62,457 bases of DNA from contig JAZLMM010000005.1 of NCBI GenBank assembly GCA_045598705.1, positions 1 through 62,457 on the forward strand. The letters run 5' to 3'. The stretch comes from Scatonaster sp045598705. GTDB taxonomy: Bacteria > Bacillota > Clostridia > Saccharofermentanales > Saccharofermentanaceae. The position numbers and the translations under genes were made by a program. The notes below the pieces were generated by a model. The model was given only the letters and a program-made list of their open reading frames with translations. It did not search any database and was not told where the DNA came from. Below, in pieces: positions 8,172 to 17,100 of this stretch. Numbering within the stretch: the first letter of the stretch is position 1; each line of letters starts with the position of its first letter.

Positions 8172-9422
8172 ATGGCAAAGAGTTGTCCCGGTTGCGGCGG
8201 GATTATGGAGTATGATCCAAGTTTTGATTCATTAGTTTGTTCCACATGTGGAAATATCGTCGATCCGAGTACTTTACCTGATGCAGATGATTTCTATCAC
8301 GACGCTGACGGACCCGTCGACATTGAAGAAACACTAGGCGAATTCGACGTACTGACTGGCGAGATGTACGATATGCACGTTCTGAAGTGCAGTCAGTGTG
8401 GCGGTGAGGTGCTGGTCACGAATACTGAGATTAGTACAAGGTGCGTCTACTGTGGTGCAACCGCCGTGGTATTCTCACGTATTGCGCAAAATCAGCGCCC
8501 AGATAAGATCGTACCTTTTGCCGTGACGAAAGAAGCGGCAATTGAGCAGTTGGAGTCTAAATTGAAGTCCGGTATTCTCGTACCGAAAGCCTTCAAGAAC
8601 ATTCCTCCGGAATGTGTACGTGGTATCTATATTCCGTATTTCACTTATGATGGAACCGTTACCGATACACAGCATCACGAGTGGCGCCTCCCAATGAATG
8701 ACTCCTGTGTGCTCGAGGGAACGGCAGAATTTGAGAATTTGTTGGTCGAGTGTTGCACCGCACTCGATGATCGTACGACTGCTTTGCTGGAACCTTATAA
8801 TCTTCAGTCCGCTGTAGACTTTGATACTTCCTATCTGATGGGTTTCTACTCGAACGTTCAGGATTCCAATGTGCGCGAAGGTATCCGAAAGGCGGAGTTG
8901 AAAGCTCGTACCATTTTCCATGCTCGAATGCGCGAGCAAAGTCCGAAGCACCCGTTTAAACAGATCCACTCCTTACCGAAGATTAATCTTCACCGAACAT
9001 CTTATATTTTACTGCCAGCCTGGTTCATCACCGTCAATTCGAAAGGTACCCCTTATACCTTTCTGGTTAACGGTCAGACAGGCAAAGTATCCGGCACAGC
9101 ACCGTGGAATCAGACATTATTTTTTGCCGGCATCATTGGTATCTCAGCAGCCATCTGCACGGGCCTAGCTATCTTACGTTCCACCGTCATCCATGATTAT
9201 ATTTATAGCTTGAATACCTGGGATCTCACGTATGACTTTGATCTTGGATCGATGTCCTTTGATACCAAGATGAGGCTCCTCTTAACTGCACTCTTCCTGC
9301 TGGCCCTCCCACTGAGTATCCATACATTTGGCAAATTACGTCGACTACTCGGAAAGCGTACACGTGCTGGCTCCGCTGTCACCCATTCCTTCTCTAGAAG
9401 AAGACAAGGAGGTGTCAAATAA
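8172..9422 (+). CDS. Double zinc-ribbon membrane protein, function unknown
   Basis: A 416-residue protein with two Cys4 zinc ribbons: C5/C8/C23/C26 and C73/C76/C91/C94. A soluble middle domain (about 105-305) follows, then two hydrophobic segments near residues 315-335 and 375-395. The zinc-ribbon N-terminus resembles Firmicutes proteins often loosely labelled PriA-like or replication-factor-Y-like, but no helicase motif is present. The start at 8172 follows AGAAGGGG; an in-frame ATG at 8139 lacks a ribosome site. The AT-rich leader 8096-8115 has overlapping TATAAT-like boxes. Its stop overlaps the start of the next gene. Confidence 0.7.
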   Translation: MAKSCPGCGGIMEYDPSFDSLVCSTCGNIVDPSTLPDADDFYHDADGPVDIEETLGEFDVLTGEMYDMHVLKCSQCGGEVLVTNTEISTRCVYCGATAVVFSRIAQNQRPDKIVPFAVTKEAAIEQLESKLKSGILVPKAFKNIPPECVRGIYIPYFTYDGTVTDTQHHEWRLPMNDSCVLEGTAEFENLLVECCTALDDRTTALLEPYNLQSAVDFDTSYLMGFYSNVQDSNVREGIRKAELKARTIFHARMREQSPKHPFKQIHSLPKINLHRTSYILLPAWFITVNSKGTPYTFLVNGQTGKVSGTAPWNQTLFFAGIIGISAAICTGLAILRSTVIHDYIYSLNTWDLTYDFDLGSMSFDTKMRLLLTALFLLALPLSIHTFGKLRRLLGKRTRAGSAVTHSFSRRRQGGVK

Positions 9423-9745
9423 TGTCTTTATTTTCTCTGCCTTTATTTGCTTTGAAACCACCGCCGGACGCACTATTCAGTCCACCTGACGAATTGCATC
9501 ACGTAGCTTATCTCTATACATTCTTTGCGCTGATTTTTCTTTGCATAATCGTGTTCTGCTGTGTCACGTTGCTCTTCATTCACATAGTAACGAAGTCCAA
9601 TGACTTCGGTGATGAGGATACGTCCGGCATGCGCAAAGGTGGTAGTTCTACAAGAAATATTGGTGCCGAGTTCGGCTCGGATATTGCTGTCAACAGCAGC
9701 CTCAGTATGAAGCATTTTACTGTCAAAGACGTATCGAAGGACTAG
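9422..9745 (+). CDS. Small single-pass membrane protein
   Basis: A 107-residue protein with one strong hydrophobic helix (about residues 27-53) and a polar tail. No family is recognised. It is translationally coupled to the zinc-ribbon gene through a TAATG overlap, so the two products probably act together at the membrane. Confidence 0.6.
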   Translation: MSLFSLPLFALKPPPDALFSPPDELHHVAYLYTFFALIFLCIIVFCCVTLLFIHIVTKSNDFGDEDTSGMRKGGSSTRNIGAEFGSDIAVNSSLSMKHFTVKDVSKD

Positions 9746-9775
9746 TTGTTCCGATATGCGCTAGATGTCTGTTAA

Positions 9776-9817
9776 GTGAGTATGGTGTGCATCAGAAAGG
9801 ACACACGTACTCACTTT
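9776..9817 (+). terminator. Probable terminator after the zinc-ribbon operon
   Basis: GTGAGTA (9776-9782) pairs with TACTCAC (9808-9814), with an inner GTGTG/CACAC stem, followed on the plus strand by TTTCTGCTTTC. One arm overlaps the last codons of the convergent SDR gene, so the same DNA encodes the SDR C-terminus. Confidence 0.5.
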
Positions 9818-10538
9818 CTGCTTTCTTGACTGCATCTTCAAGTGTCATGCCACAGAAATCCTGTGCAGGGAAATATCTTCCTGATTTTCCATCGTTTACA
9901 AAAACACCCACAACAATACCTGGAATCGTCGATTCGGGACTATTCGGGGCAGAAGGTCCGCCTAAGTCGGTCCGGCACCATCCTGGATCTGCGAGACTGA
10001 TGATAACATCGGTACCATTGACCTTCGAACCTAAGTCCACCGTCACGCGGTTCAATGCATACTTACTCGCAGAATAACCAGCCTGTTCCGGCTCATTCAT
10101 GATGCCACTGGATGTATTCACGATTCGCCCGAAACCACGAGCCTGCATCTTCGGTAGAAAATGGTAGCAGATCATCATTGGGGCGATGGTGTTAATGCGG
10201 AAACTTATTTCATAATCTGATATCGGTGTCTGAAGATAGTCGGTGCGATAGGCGATCTGAAGCCCTGCATTATTCAAGACAATATCAACGTCTACGCCCA
10301 TTTCATCAATTTCGTGGAGCATGGCCGTCACTTGATCTGGCTCAGAAAGTTCCGCCGCCACACAATGTACCTTGACACCAAGTTCTTCTACTTGGGCAAC
10401 TACTTTCTCCAGATGCTCAACCGCACGGCTATGAAGGATCAAATTACATCCCTGCTTTGCAAGAAAGATCGCCGAGAGTGCACCAATGCCTCTCGAAGCA
10501 CCCGTTACCAACGCCCATTTATTCTTTACATCTAACAT
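9792..10538 (-). CDS. Short-chain dehydrogenase/reductase
   Basis: A 248-residue classical SDR with cofactor motif TGASRGIG (12-19), NNAG (89-92) and catalytic Ser143/144, Tyr155, Lys159 (YSASK). The start at 10538 follows GGAGGG; an in-frame start at 10598 has no ribosome site. It is the last gene of the surface-polymer cluster, 90 bases after phosphonopyruvate decarboxylase, so reduction of phosphonoacetaldehyde or of a keto-sugar is possible but unproven. Its base composition is closer to the flanking genes than to the AT-rich cluster core. Confidence 0.8.
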   Translation of the reverse strand: MLDVKNKWALVTGASRGIGALSAIFLAKQGCNLILHSRAVEHLEKVVAQVEELGVKVHCVAAELSEPDQVTAMLHEIDEMGVDVDIVLNNAGLQIAYRTDYLQTPISDYEISFRINTIAPMMICYHFLPKMQARGFGRIVNTSSGIMNEPEQAGYSASKYALNRVTVDLGSKVNGTDVIISLADPGWCRTDLGGPSAPNSPESTIPGIVVGVFVNDGKSGRYFPAQDFCGMTLEDAVKKAESEYVCPF

Positions 10539-10628
10539 GTTCTTCTTCCCTCCATCAATTCCTCCACACAAAGAACAATAATTCTCAGAAAGAATCAAAA
10601 TGCTTCTTGCATTGCTAACTGTGTTTCA

Positions 10629-11753
10629 TTATTCTAACGTACTTAGATAATCCATAAAGTGTTCCTTATTCTCCAACGCCGTAGTTGTCGGCCTTCCGAG
10701 ATCCTCTCTAGCCCCGATGGAACATTTCACTTCGATAAGGCTCAGTTGATTTCCATTTCTAGCCGCTACTAATTCTTTATCCAAGTCATCAAAGTTGTCA
10801 ACACAGACAGCATTCGGATATCCACAGGCTTTTGCAACTGCTACGAAATCGATACTACCTGCTACTGTAGGCATACCTCCTACGGTCTCATGTGCACCAT
10901 TATTAATCACAACATGAATCAGATTCTTAGGGTTGTTTGCGCCCAATACTGCTACAGAACCCATATGCATAAGGATTGCGCCATCACCATCAACACACCA
11001 AATCTTCTGATTTGGCTTGTTAATTGCAACGCCTAAGGCTATGGAGCTAGAATGCCCCATTGAACCTACTGTAAGAAAATCATATTTATGACTTTGCCCA
11101 TTTGCCACTCTTGTTTCAAACAGTTCTCTACTCGCTTTTCCTGTTGTTGAAACTATTGGATCTTCACCACTAGCCTTAACAACGTGTTGGATAATCTCTT
11201 CACGAATCATCTGATTACTATTCTGATATTCAACATTCGGCGCATCAGATAAAGCGCCCTTACGAATTACAAACGCAACGTTCTTCCCTGCCTCCAGAAT
11301 ACCTCTGAAGTCTGCCATAGCCACTTCAACTTCCGCATCGGTCGTTTCTTTTCCGATGACAAAAGCCTTAATTCCCATATCTTCCAGAAGCTTTAATGTA
11401 ACCTCTCCTTGATAAATATGCTGCGGCTCATCATGAATACCAGGTTCACCGCGCCAACCCACAATAAAGACAACTGGGATGGCATATACTTTATCATTAA
11501 GAAGCGACGCAACTGGATTAATAATGTTTCCCTCTCCACTATTTTGCATATAGACAACGGGCACTTTACCAGTCGCCAAATGGTATCCGGCTGCTAATGC
11601 AGTACAATTTCCCTCATTTGCAGCAATGATATGATGCTGCGGGTTAATTCCGTATGTATCCATAAGATAATTACACAGTGCCTTTAACTGGCTATCTGGC
11701 ACGCCCGTATAAAAATCTGATCCGATAATCTCTACTAGTCTATCAACCTTCAT
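10629..11753 (-). CDS. aepY: Phosphonopyruvate decarboxylase
   Basis: A 374-residue thiamine-diphosphate enzyme that decarboxylates phosphonopyruvate to phosphonoacetaldehyde, pulling the unfavourable PEP mutase reaction forward. The N-terminal half carries FYTGVPDSQLK and the ANEGNCTALAAGYHLATGK segment with the cofactor-activating Glu. The C-terminal half has the GDG...NN thiamine-binding signature (VDGDGAILMHMG with INNGAHE). GGAGAAGG precedes the ATG. PEP mutase is five genes upstream in the same operon, which makes the assignment firm. Confidence 0.93.
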   Translation of the reverse strand: MKVDRLVEIIGSDFYTGVPDSQLKALCNYLMDTYGINPQHHIIAANEGNCTALAAGYHLATGKVPVVYMQNSGEGNIINPVASLLNDKVYAIPVVFIVGWRGEPGIHDEPQHIYQGEVTLKLLEDMGIKAFVIGKETTDAEVEVAMADFRGILEAGKNVAFVIRKGALSDAPNVEYQNSNQMIREEIIQHVVKASGEDPIVSTTGKASRELFETRVANGQSHKYDFLTVGSMGHSSSIALGVAINKPNQKIWCVDGDGAILMHMGSVAVLGANNPKNLIHVVINNGAHETVGGMPTVAGSIDFVAVAKACGYPNAVCVDNFDDLDKELVAARNGNQLSLIEVKCSIGAREDLGRPTTTALENKEHFMDYLSTLE

Positions 11754-11816
11754 ATTCCTTCTCCTTTAACTTGATACTTCCGTCACACCTAACACCATAC
11801 TTCTGAGGAGTACGAC

Positions 11817-12998
11817 TTACTTTTCATTCTGTGGAAGAATTATCTCATCGATAATATACTTTGCAGTCTTGTCAATATCATCAAATGCTACAGTTTTCGG
11901 TAGTTCAGCATCAAACGCTTTTTTAACTTTCTCTATTAGTGCATCAGTATATATCAATTTCCCATCAACTACATCCTCTACACCATCTAATGCCATCGAG
12001 ACTCTGTCAGCTTTGTTCATCTCCTCAAAACTGAAGACAGACTCATCTATCCAAGCGTCCAATTTGCCATCTCTATAGCCAACCTGTACTGGGTATCCGC
12101 CAATATTCCCACCAAAACCAGGGGAGAAAATCTTCTGGTTCTCATGGAGTCGGATTGCATCAATCACTGCAGTGATGATCCGATAGTTTGATGATGCATT
12201 CATCATATTTCTAGTTTGATCTACTGGGGTAAGGATTTTGCACGCTGCAAATACCTTGTCGTGAGGGATGTCCTGTTCTTCTCCTTTGTAGTAAATCTTC
12301 AACGGAAGATCAACACCCTCCGTCTGGCCTTCTTTGCTGATACACACGTCATGGAAATGGCCAACGGCAAACATAATATCAACATTCCAATAGTCCTCTA
12401 CACCAAGCATTTCTGCTACAGCAAATTTCATTCGAGGAACCAAGTGGTTCAGATTTCCTGAACCAAAATCAGGGTATGCTTTCCCCGCACTCTTCAACCA
12501 TGGAATTACTGCATCCGAATAAGATGTATTGATAACAACAGCGTTTGTATCTGCATTATCACAGGCCTCCATTACATTCTTAGTGAAGCGAATTGCTAGA
12601 GGGCTCCAAATTCCATACGCTCTTACATTTGCCCATGAAATACTTCCGTATTTCAATCCTGGATAGGCCCGGCTGGAATTTACGATAAAGTCAGGCTGAT
12701 GCTTTGCAATTACATTTTGAATGGCTTCTATATCGTTAAGGTCTACGCCACTTTCTATCTCAATGTGCGACTTATTCACCTCTCGAATAAGCCCAGCTAC
12801 TCTGGTTATGTTCACTTTCATCAGCATCTTATTTTCGTCTCTACCAACTACTACAACACTGACTGATGGATCATTTTTGCTAATTAGGTAGTCTAGCAAA
12901 TATGCCCCTACACTTCCAAGGCCGATGATCATCACCTTGATGCTGTTCTCTTTCACATGCTTCTCAACAACTTGTAACCGCTCTTGCAACGTTTTCAT
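11817..12998 (-). CDS. Rossmann-fold oxidoreductase of the phosphonate module
   Basis: A 393-residue protein with an NAD(P)-binding MIIGLGSVGAYLLDYL near residues 22-37 and a second alpha/beta domain. It is loosely like lactate/malate or saccharopine dehydrogenases, but I cannot assign a family. The start at 12998 has GGAGG upstream and overlaps the stop of the nucleotidyltransferase gene by four bases (ATGA). Sitting between a nucleotidyltransferase and phosphonopyruvate decarboxylase, it is a candidate for reducing or otherwise tailoring phosphonoacetaldehyde or an alditol precursor. That is inference only. Confidence 0.7.
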   Translation of the reverse strand: MKTLQERLQVVEKHVKENSIKVMIIGLGSVGAYLLDYLISKNDPSVSVVVVGRDENKMLMKVNITRVAGLIREVNKSHIEIESGVDLNDIEAIQNVIAKHQPDFIVNSSRAYPGLKYGSISWANVRAYGIWSPLAIRFTKNVMEACDNADTNAVVINTSYSDAVIPWLKSAGKAYPDFGSGNLNHLVPRMKFAVAEMLGVEDYWNVDIMFAVGHFHDVCISKEGQTEGVDLPLKIYYKGEEQDIPHDKVFAACKILTPVDQTRNMMNASSNYRIITAVIDAIRLHENQKIFSPGFGGNIGGYPVQVGYRDGKLDAWIDESVFSFEEMNKADRVSMALDGVEDVVDGKLIYTDALIEKVKKAFDAELPKTVAFDDIDKTAKYIIDEIILPQNEK

Positions 12999-13753
12999 TT
13001 GTCTTCCTCCCAATATGCAACGATTCTCTTTAAATCCTCTTTTGTATTGCAATTAGTCCAACGTTTAAGCGGGATCAAACTAATTTCTATTCCAGCATCG
13101 AGATAGTTCTGGATAATCTTTAGATTGGTTCCGTCTTTTGTCTCAGCATAGAAAAGGTCATTCGCCTTCTTTAATGCATTCATTTCCGTAAATTTCCAAG
13201 TCTGACCAGAATTCAAAATACAAGAAAATGGAGAATGAATGGAAAGTAATCCGTGGCTACTATTAAAGGCATACTGATACTTCTCTTTATCATCCCTATA
13301 AAGCACAACAGCTTTGTTCGCATATATCGGCTCAGTTGTATAGGTCAATACACTCTTCGTCGAATCTACAACACTTCTGAAAGAAACATCATCAATATCA
13401 AGATCTCCTTCTACGAAGAGAATCTCTTCTACATCATATTGAAATGATTTCTGTAGACCAAGATACAAACTATAACCAGATGCTAAATCCTCGAAGTGCT
13501 CGTTATAAACCAGTTCGATTTTGTTTGCCATGCTTTCTTCAAGGTCTCCACAGTATTTCTTGAGACTTTCGAACTTATAGCCTCCTACAACGATAATTTT
13601 GTCAGCAAAGGCACACTTCTGAAGAAGGTGATAAAGAAGTGTATCTTTAACACTTCGATGAGTATAGATTGCCTTCAGTTCTTTCTGATCTTCTGGGACA
13701 CCCTGATTAAATCTGCTGGAAATTCCAGCAACTGTAATAATTGCCGTCTTCAT
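12995..13753 (-). CDS. MobA-like nucleotidyltransferase, possibly activating the phosphonate
   Basis: About 252 residues of the NTP-transferase fold. It opens with KTAIITVAGISSRF, a variant of the nucleotide-binding GxGxR loop, and carries the metal-binding VEGDLDIDD segment. PntC-type cytidylyltransferases of this fold convert 2-aminoethylphosphonate to a CMP-activated form in other phosphonate glycan loci; the gene's place beside PEP mutase and upstream LicD transferases suggests an equivalent job here, on an unknown phosphonate. ATG at 13753 has GAGAG nine bases upstream; ATG at 13759 is an alternative. Confidence 0.7.
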   Translation of the reverse strand: MKTAIITVAGISSRFNQGVPEDQKELKAIYTHRSVKDTLLYHLLQKCAFADKIIVVGGYKFESLKKYCGDLEESMANKIELVYNEHFEDLASGYSLYLGLQKSFQYDVEEILFVEGDLDIDDVSFRSVVDSTKSVLTYTTEPIYANKAVVLYRDDKEKYQYAFNSSHGLLSIHSPFSCILNSGQTWKFTEMNALKKANDLFYAETKDGTNLKIIQNYLDAGIEISLIPLKRWTNCNTKEDLKRIVAYWEEDK

Positions 13754-13765
13754 TAACATACACTC

Positions 13766-14770
13766 TCAAGAATTCTTCAAATAGTTTGTGATGCACTCGT
13801 TCAGACCTCTGTCTAGGTCAACTACTGGCATCCAATTCGTTCTTGTTCTGATCTTCTCCGTAGAAAGAAGCCTACGTTCCGGGTCAGATTCACGGTATCC
13901 ATTAAATTCAATAGTAGGGTTCTCCATTCCCATCTTTGATGCGCACAGTTTAGCCAAATCAATAATTGAGATCTCCTCATCAGTAGCTACATTATAAACC
14001 GTCCCATCTAATGCGGAATCTGTAGATGCTAAAGCAAGAACAGCCGAACAGCTATCATAGTTATTCAAGAAAGTTCTTCTATTCTTGCGGCTATTTTCCA
14101 GAAGTACAACCTTTCCGTTATCACGGAAGCTATTGATAATAAACGGTATGATATGCTTTGGGTATCGCTCGTCTTTGCTATATACGTTTGCAAAACGGAT
14201 GCTACAACCTTTGATTTTGCCTTCATCTACTGCATCTTTCATAAAGAATTCAGTCAGCAGTTTTCCGGTAGCATAACTTGTTCTTTGGCTATGTTCTGCA
14301 ACGGACATCGTAAGAAAATCACTCTCTTTAACGCCACCGTTCTCGTTCCAAGAATTCATAGAATACACTTCCGAGGTAGAACAATTGATATATTTTCCTG
14401 CACCCACGCGGATTGCTTGTAGAAGGAAGTTATTCATTCCCTCCACATTTGTCTCAAATGTTTCATAAACATGATAGAAATGCTCTGTGTGAACAACTGC
14501 AGCACAGTTGATATAAATTACCTCATCGTAATCTTCTTTCAACTCTAACACGCGTCGTTCAAAGTTCTCCATCTGCTCCTTGTTGTTTAAATCGTACTCA
14601 AAGAACTCAAATCTACTATCATTTATGTGGTCAGATACCGTCTCAATAGAAGAAGCATAAAAATTGTCAAAACCAAGAATATGGTCTTTGCTGTTCTCCA
14701 CCAAAATCTGACGCACCAGTTCATTTCCTGTCATGCCTGTAACGCCACTAATTGCATATAAATTACTCAT
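13766..14770 (-). CDS. NAD-dependent epimerase/dehydratase
   Basis: A 334-residue extended SDR. SGVTGMTGNELVRQ near residues 8-21 is the dinucleotide-binding loop (normally GxxGxxG; here slightly altered). The Tyr/Lys pair in TSYATGK near residue 165 and an INCSTSEVYS segment complete the active site. Such enzymes modify nucleotide sugars; here it could also act on an alditol or phosphonate nucleotide. It is followed after a few bases by the nucleotidyltransferase gene and preceded by the metallophosphoesterase gene. Confidence 0.85.
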   Translation of the reverse strand: MSNLYAISGVTGMTGNELVRQILVENSKDHILGFDNFYASSIETVSDHINDSRFEFFEYDLNNKEQMENFERRVLELKEDYDEVIYINCAAVVHTEHFYHVYETFETNVEGMNNFLLQAIRVGAGKYINCSTSEVYSMNSWNENGGVKESDFLTMSVAEHSQRTSYATGKLLTEFFMKDAVDEGKIKGCSIRFANVYSKDERYPKHIIPFIINSFRDNGKVVLLENSRKNRRTFLNNYDSCSAVLALASTDSALDGTVYNVATDEEISIIDLAKLCASKMGMENPTIEFNGYRESDPERRLLSTEKIRTRTNWMPVVDLDRGLNECITNYLKNS

Positions 14771-14787
14771 AAAAATACCGCCTTTCC

Positions 14788-15546
14788 TTACACTCCACGT
14801 TTTAATCTAATCTTATAAAACTCATCAATCTCCTCTGGATAAAGGGACTGTTCGTATTCCACATCATACTTCACCGCTCGTAGCTCGACTTTCTTTGAAG
14901 GCAAGGAAAGTACCGCATACTGTGCATATGGATTCTGATTTCGTGGCTGTCCGACAGAACCAGGATTCACAAATCTCACTGCTCTCTTGTTCCGAAGTTC
15001 AGGATTCTCTACCGAATAAAAGTGGGTAAATACATGTGAATAATGCGAGTGTCCCCCGAAGACCATGTCAAAATCGACATACTCTCCCCTAAGATTTTCT
15101 GGGCTGATTGCTTTCCAATAGTAATCCTCTAGTGAACCATGAACTGCTAAACACTCCAGTCCACCAATACGGAATGTTTGCATACCATGAACATTCATTT
15201 GTTCTTTGATATATTGAACAGAATCATCTGTCAACTGACTTTCCGTATACTTTGCCATTACCCTGCCACGATCCGAAGAAAGCCTCTCATAATCCTTGTC
15301 TACTACAAGTTTCTCATGGTTTCCCCAGATATTGACGATAATCTTACCATCCCACTTGTCTCTCTCCAGCGCGGACAACTTCTGAACAATCTCATTGGAA
15401 CGCATCCCATAATCGATCAGGTCACCTAAAAGAATCACGCCTGAGAAAGTCTCATCAGCGCAATCCTGCATCACTGCGTCAAACGCACTGACATTTCCAT
15501 GAATATCCGATAGTATTAAATACTTCTCTTCCAAACTTGTATTCAC
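14788..15546 (-). CDS. Calcineurin-like metallophosphoesterase
   Basis: A 252-residue protein with the full two-metal signature: SDIHGN (13-18), LLGDLIDYG, IWGNHEK, GGHSHYSH and FVNPGSVGQPR. It belongs to the YfcE-like branch. It is unusual between PEP mutase and an epimerase; it might remove a phosphate from an intermediate or hydrolyse a nucleotide by-product. The start is GTG, with only a weak ribosome site, 18 bases after the PEP mutase stop, suggesting translational coupling. A related but separate enzyme is encoded at 31807-32553. Confidence 0.85.
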   Translation of the reverse strand: MNTSLEEKYLILSDIHGNVSAFDAVMQDCADETFSGVILLGDLIDYGMRSNEIVQKLSALERDKWDGKIIVNIWGNHEKLVVDKDYERLSSDRGRVMAKYTESQLTDDSVQYIKEQMNVHGMQTFRIGGLECLAVHGSLEDYYWKAISPENLRGEYVDFDMVFGGHSHYSHVFTHFYSVENPELRNKRAVRFVNPGSVGQPRNQNPYAQYAVLSLPSKKVELRAVKYDVEYEQSLYPEEIDEFYKIRLKRGV

Positions 15547-15564
15547 CCGATTCTTTGCGAATCA

Positions 15565-16863
15565 TTATAACTCATCGATTAACGTGATGATATTCTTTAT
15601 TGACATCAGTCTATCATCAACTTCCTTCGCCCTGTGATGTCTCAAAATATCGACAGCTGTCTGTTGCATAGCTGGGAATGCAGAACGAGTCAGTTGATTG
15701 GCATAAATCACAATATTCACACCATGCTGTGCTAATTCTTCTTCAGTTATCACATTGAACGAACTTGGCACAACAACAATTGGTGTGGTTGTGTTCTCTA
15801 TTCTGAACCTGTCACAGAACTCGACGATTTCAGCAGGATCTTTCTTTCGGCTATGAATCATAATACCGTCAGCACCTGCAGCAACAAATGCCCGCGCTCT
15901 CTCCAAAGCATCCTCCATGCCTTGCTCAAGAATCAGACTTTCAATTCTTGCAATAATCATGAAGTCATCGGTAAGCTGTGCTTTCTTACCTGCTGCAATC
16001 TTTGCGCTAAATTCCTCGATTGTTGCTTGAGTCTGTTCAACTTCCGTGCCGAAAAGGCTATTCTTTTTTAGACCCTTCTTATCCTCAATGATTACAGCAC
16101 TAACACCCATGCGTTCCAAACTTCTTACCGTATATACGAAGTGTTCAGTAAGTCCGCCGGTATCGCCATCAAAGATGATTGGTTTGGTAGTAACTTCCAT
16201 AATATCATCGATGGTACGGAAACGACTCGTCATATCTACCAACTCTATATCCGGTTTTCCTTTTGCTGTACTATCGCAGAGCGAACTGACCCACATTGCA
16301 TCAAACTGATCCAGTTTACCATCTTTCCCGTCCACGACAGTTTTCTCAACAATCAGACCCGTCAACCCAGAATGTGCTTCCATTACCTTTACAACCGGAG
16401 TCATCTCTACCAACTGACGTAGACGTTTTCTTCGATATTCCGGCATGGCAAGTTTCTCTTTCAGTTTCTGATCAACTTTCTTAACGCTCTCGCTATATGT
16501 GTAAGGCACATCGATAATCTGACCACCATAAGCTGTAACAAGTTTCTCTACATGATCTCGTACAGTTTTCTCCGAACCTTCCAACCAGTTATCTCCATGA
16601 ACCACATAATCAGGATGAATCCTTTCAATTACATCATCGTAAAGCATACTATCCTGAAGGATCACTTCGTCTACTCCATCGAGGGAAGCATAGAGCGCCA
16701 TTCGCTCTTCTTCAGTAGTAGTTGGAAACTTCGTGCAACGAATCATTTCTTTATCGCTCAGGCATCCTACGACAACTTTGCCGTACTGCTTTGCTTGATT
16801 AAGAATATTAAGGTGACCATCGTGAATCACATCTGTACAGAAACAAGCGTAAACAATCTTCAT
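15565..16863 (-). CDS. aepX: Phosphoenolpyruvate mutase with N-terminal cytidylyltransferase-like domain
   Basis: A 432-residue two-domain protein. Residues 1-130 resemble TagD-type cytidylyltransferases with the catalytic HDGH (14-17). Residues about 140-432 are a PEP mutase of the isocitrate-lyase superfamily with the diagnostic EDKKGLKKNS at 260-269. PEP mutase makes the C-P bond, rearranging PEP to phosphonopyruvate, and marks phosphonate biosynthesis. The same polypeptide may also load the product or an alditol phosphate onto CMP (inference). GGGAG lies seven bases before the ATG. A likely promoter and a structured 180-base leader lie upstream. Confidence 0.93.
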   Translation of the reverse strand: MKIVYACFCTDVIHDGHLNILNQAKQYGKVVVGCLSDKEMIRCTKFPTTTEEERMALYASLDGVDEVILQDSMLYDDVIERIHPDYVVHGDNWLEGSEKTVRDHVEKLVTAYGGQIIDVPYTYSESVKKVDQKLKEKLAMPEYRRKRLRQLVEMTPVVKVMEAHSGLTGLIVEKTVVDGKDGKLDQFDAMWVSSLCDSTAKGKPDIELVDMTSRFRTIDDIMEVTTKPIIFDGDTGGLTEHFVYTVRSLERMGVSAVIIEDKKGLKKNSLFGTEVEQTQATIEEFSAKIAAGKKAQLTDDFMIIARIESLILEQGMEDALERARAFVAAGADGIMIHSRKKDPAEIVEFCDRFRIENTTTPIVVVPSSFNVITEEELAQHGVNIVIYANQLTRSAFPAMQQTAVDILRHHRAKEVDDRLMSIKNIITLIDEL

Positions 16864-16904
16864 GAAAATACTCCCATACTTCTATTTTTCCACTAACCAC
16901 AAAC

Positions 16905-16956
16905 GCGATGAAATCATCGCACCAAGGATAGTCAGAATAATCATTCAAATTATTCT
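16905..16956 (-). promoter_or_regulatory. Two stem-loops in the aepX leader
   Basis: GCGATGA/TCATCGC (16905-16920, 2-base loop) and AGAATAAT/ATTATTCT (16934-16956, 7-base loop) are perfect stems in the 237-bp gap before aepX. Neither is followed by a T run, so they are not simple terminators. They may stabilise or regulate the phosphonate mRNA. Confidence 0.4.
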
Positions 16957-17050
16957 ATTTGTGCATGCCGCAACCGCCATCAAACCGTTTCTAGGAACTG
17001 TTCTGTATACTCAACCTTTGTGTTCGTTTTCAGCTACACATACACCGTTA

Positions 17051-17079
17051 ATTATGGTCGAACAGAGACATTTCGTCAA
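17051..17079 (-). promoter_or_regulatory. Internal promoter for the phosphonate module
   Basis: On the minus strand TTGACG (17074-17079), 17 bases, then CATAAT (17051-17056). It lies in the 237-bp gap between the flippase gene and aepX, the largest gap of the cluster, and would allow separate transcription of aepX and the genes after it. Confidence 0.65.
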
Positions 17080-17100
17080 TAGTCTCACGATCATTCAGGA

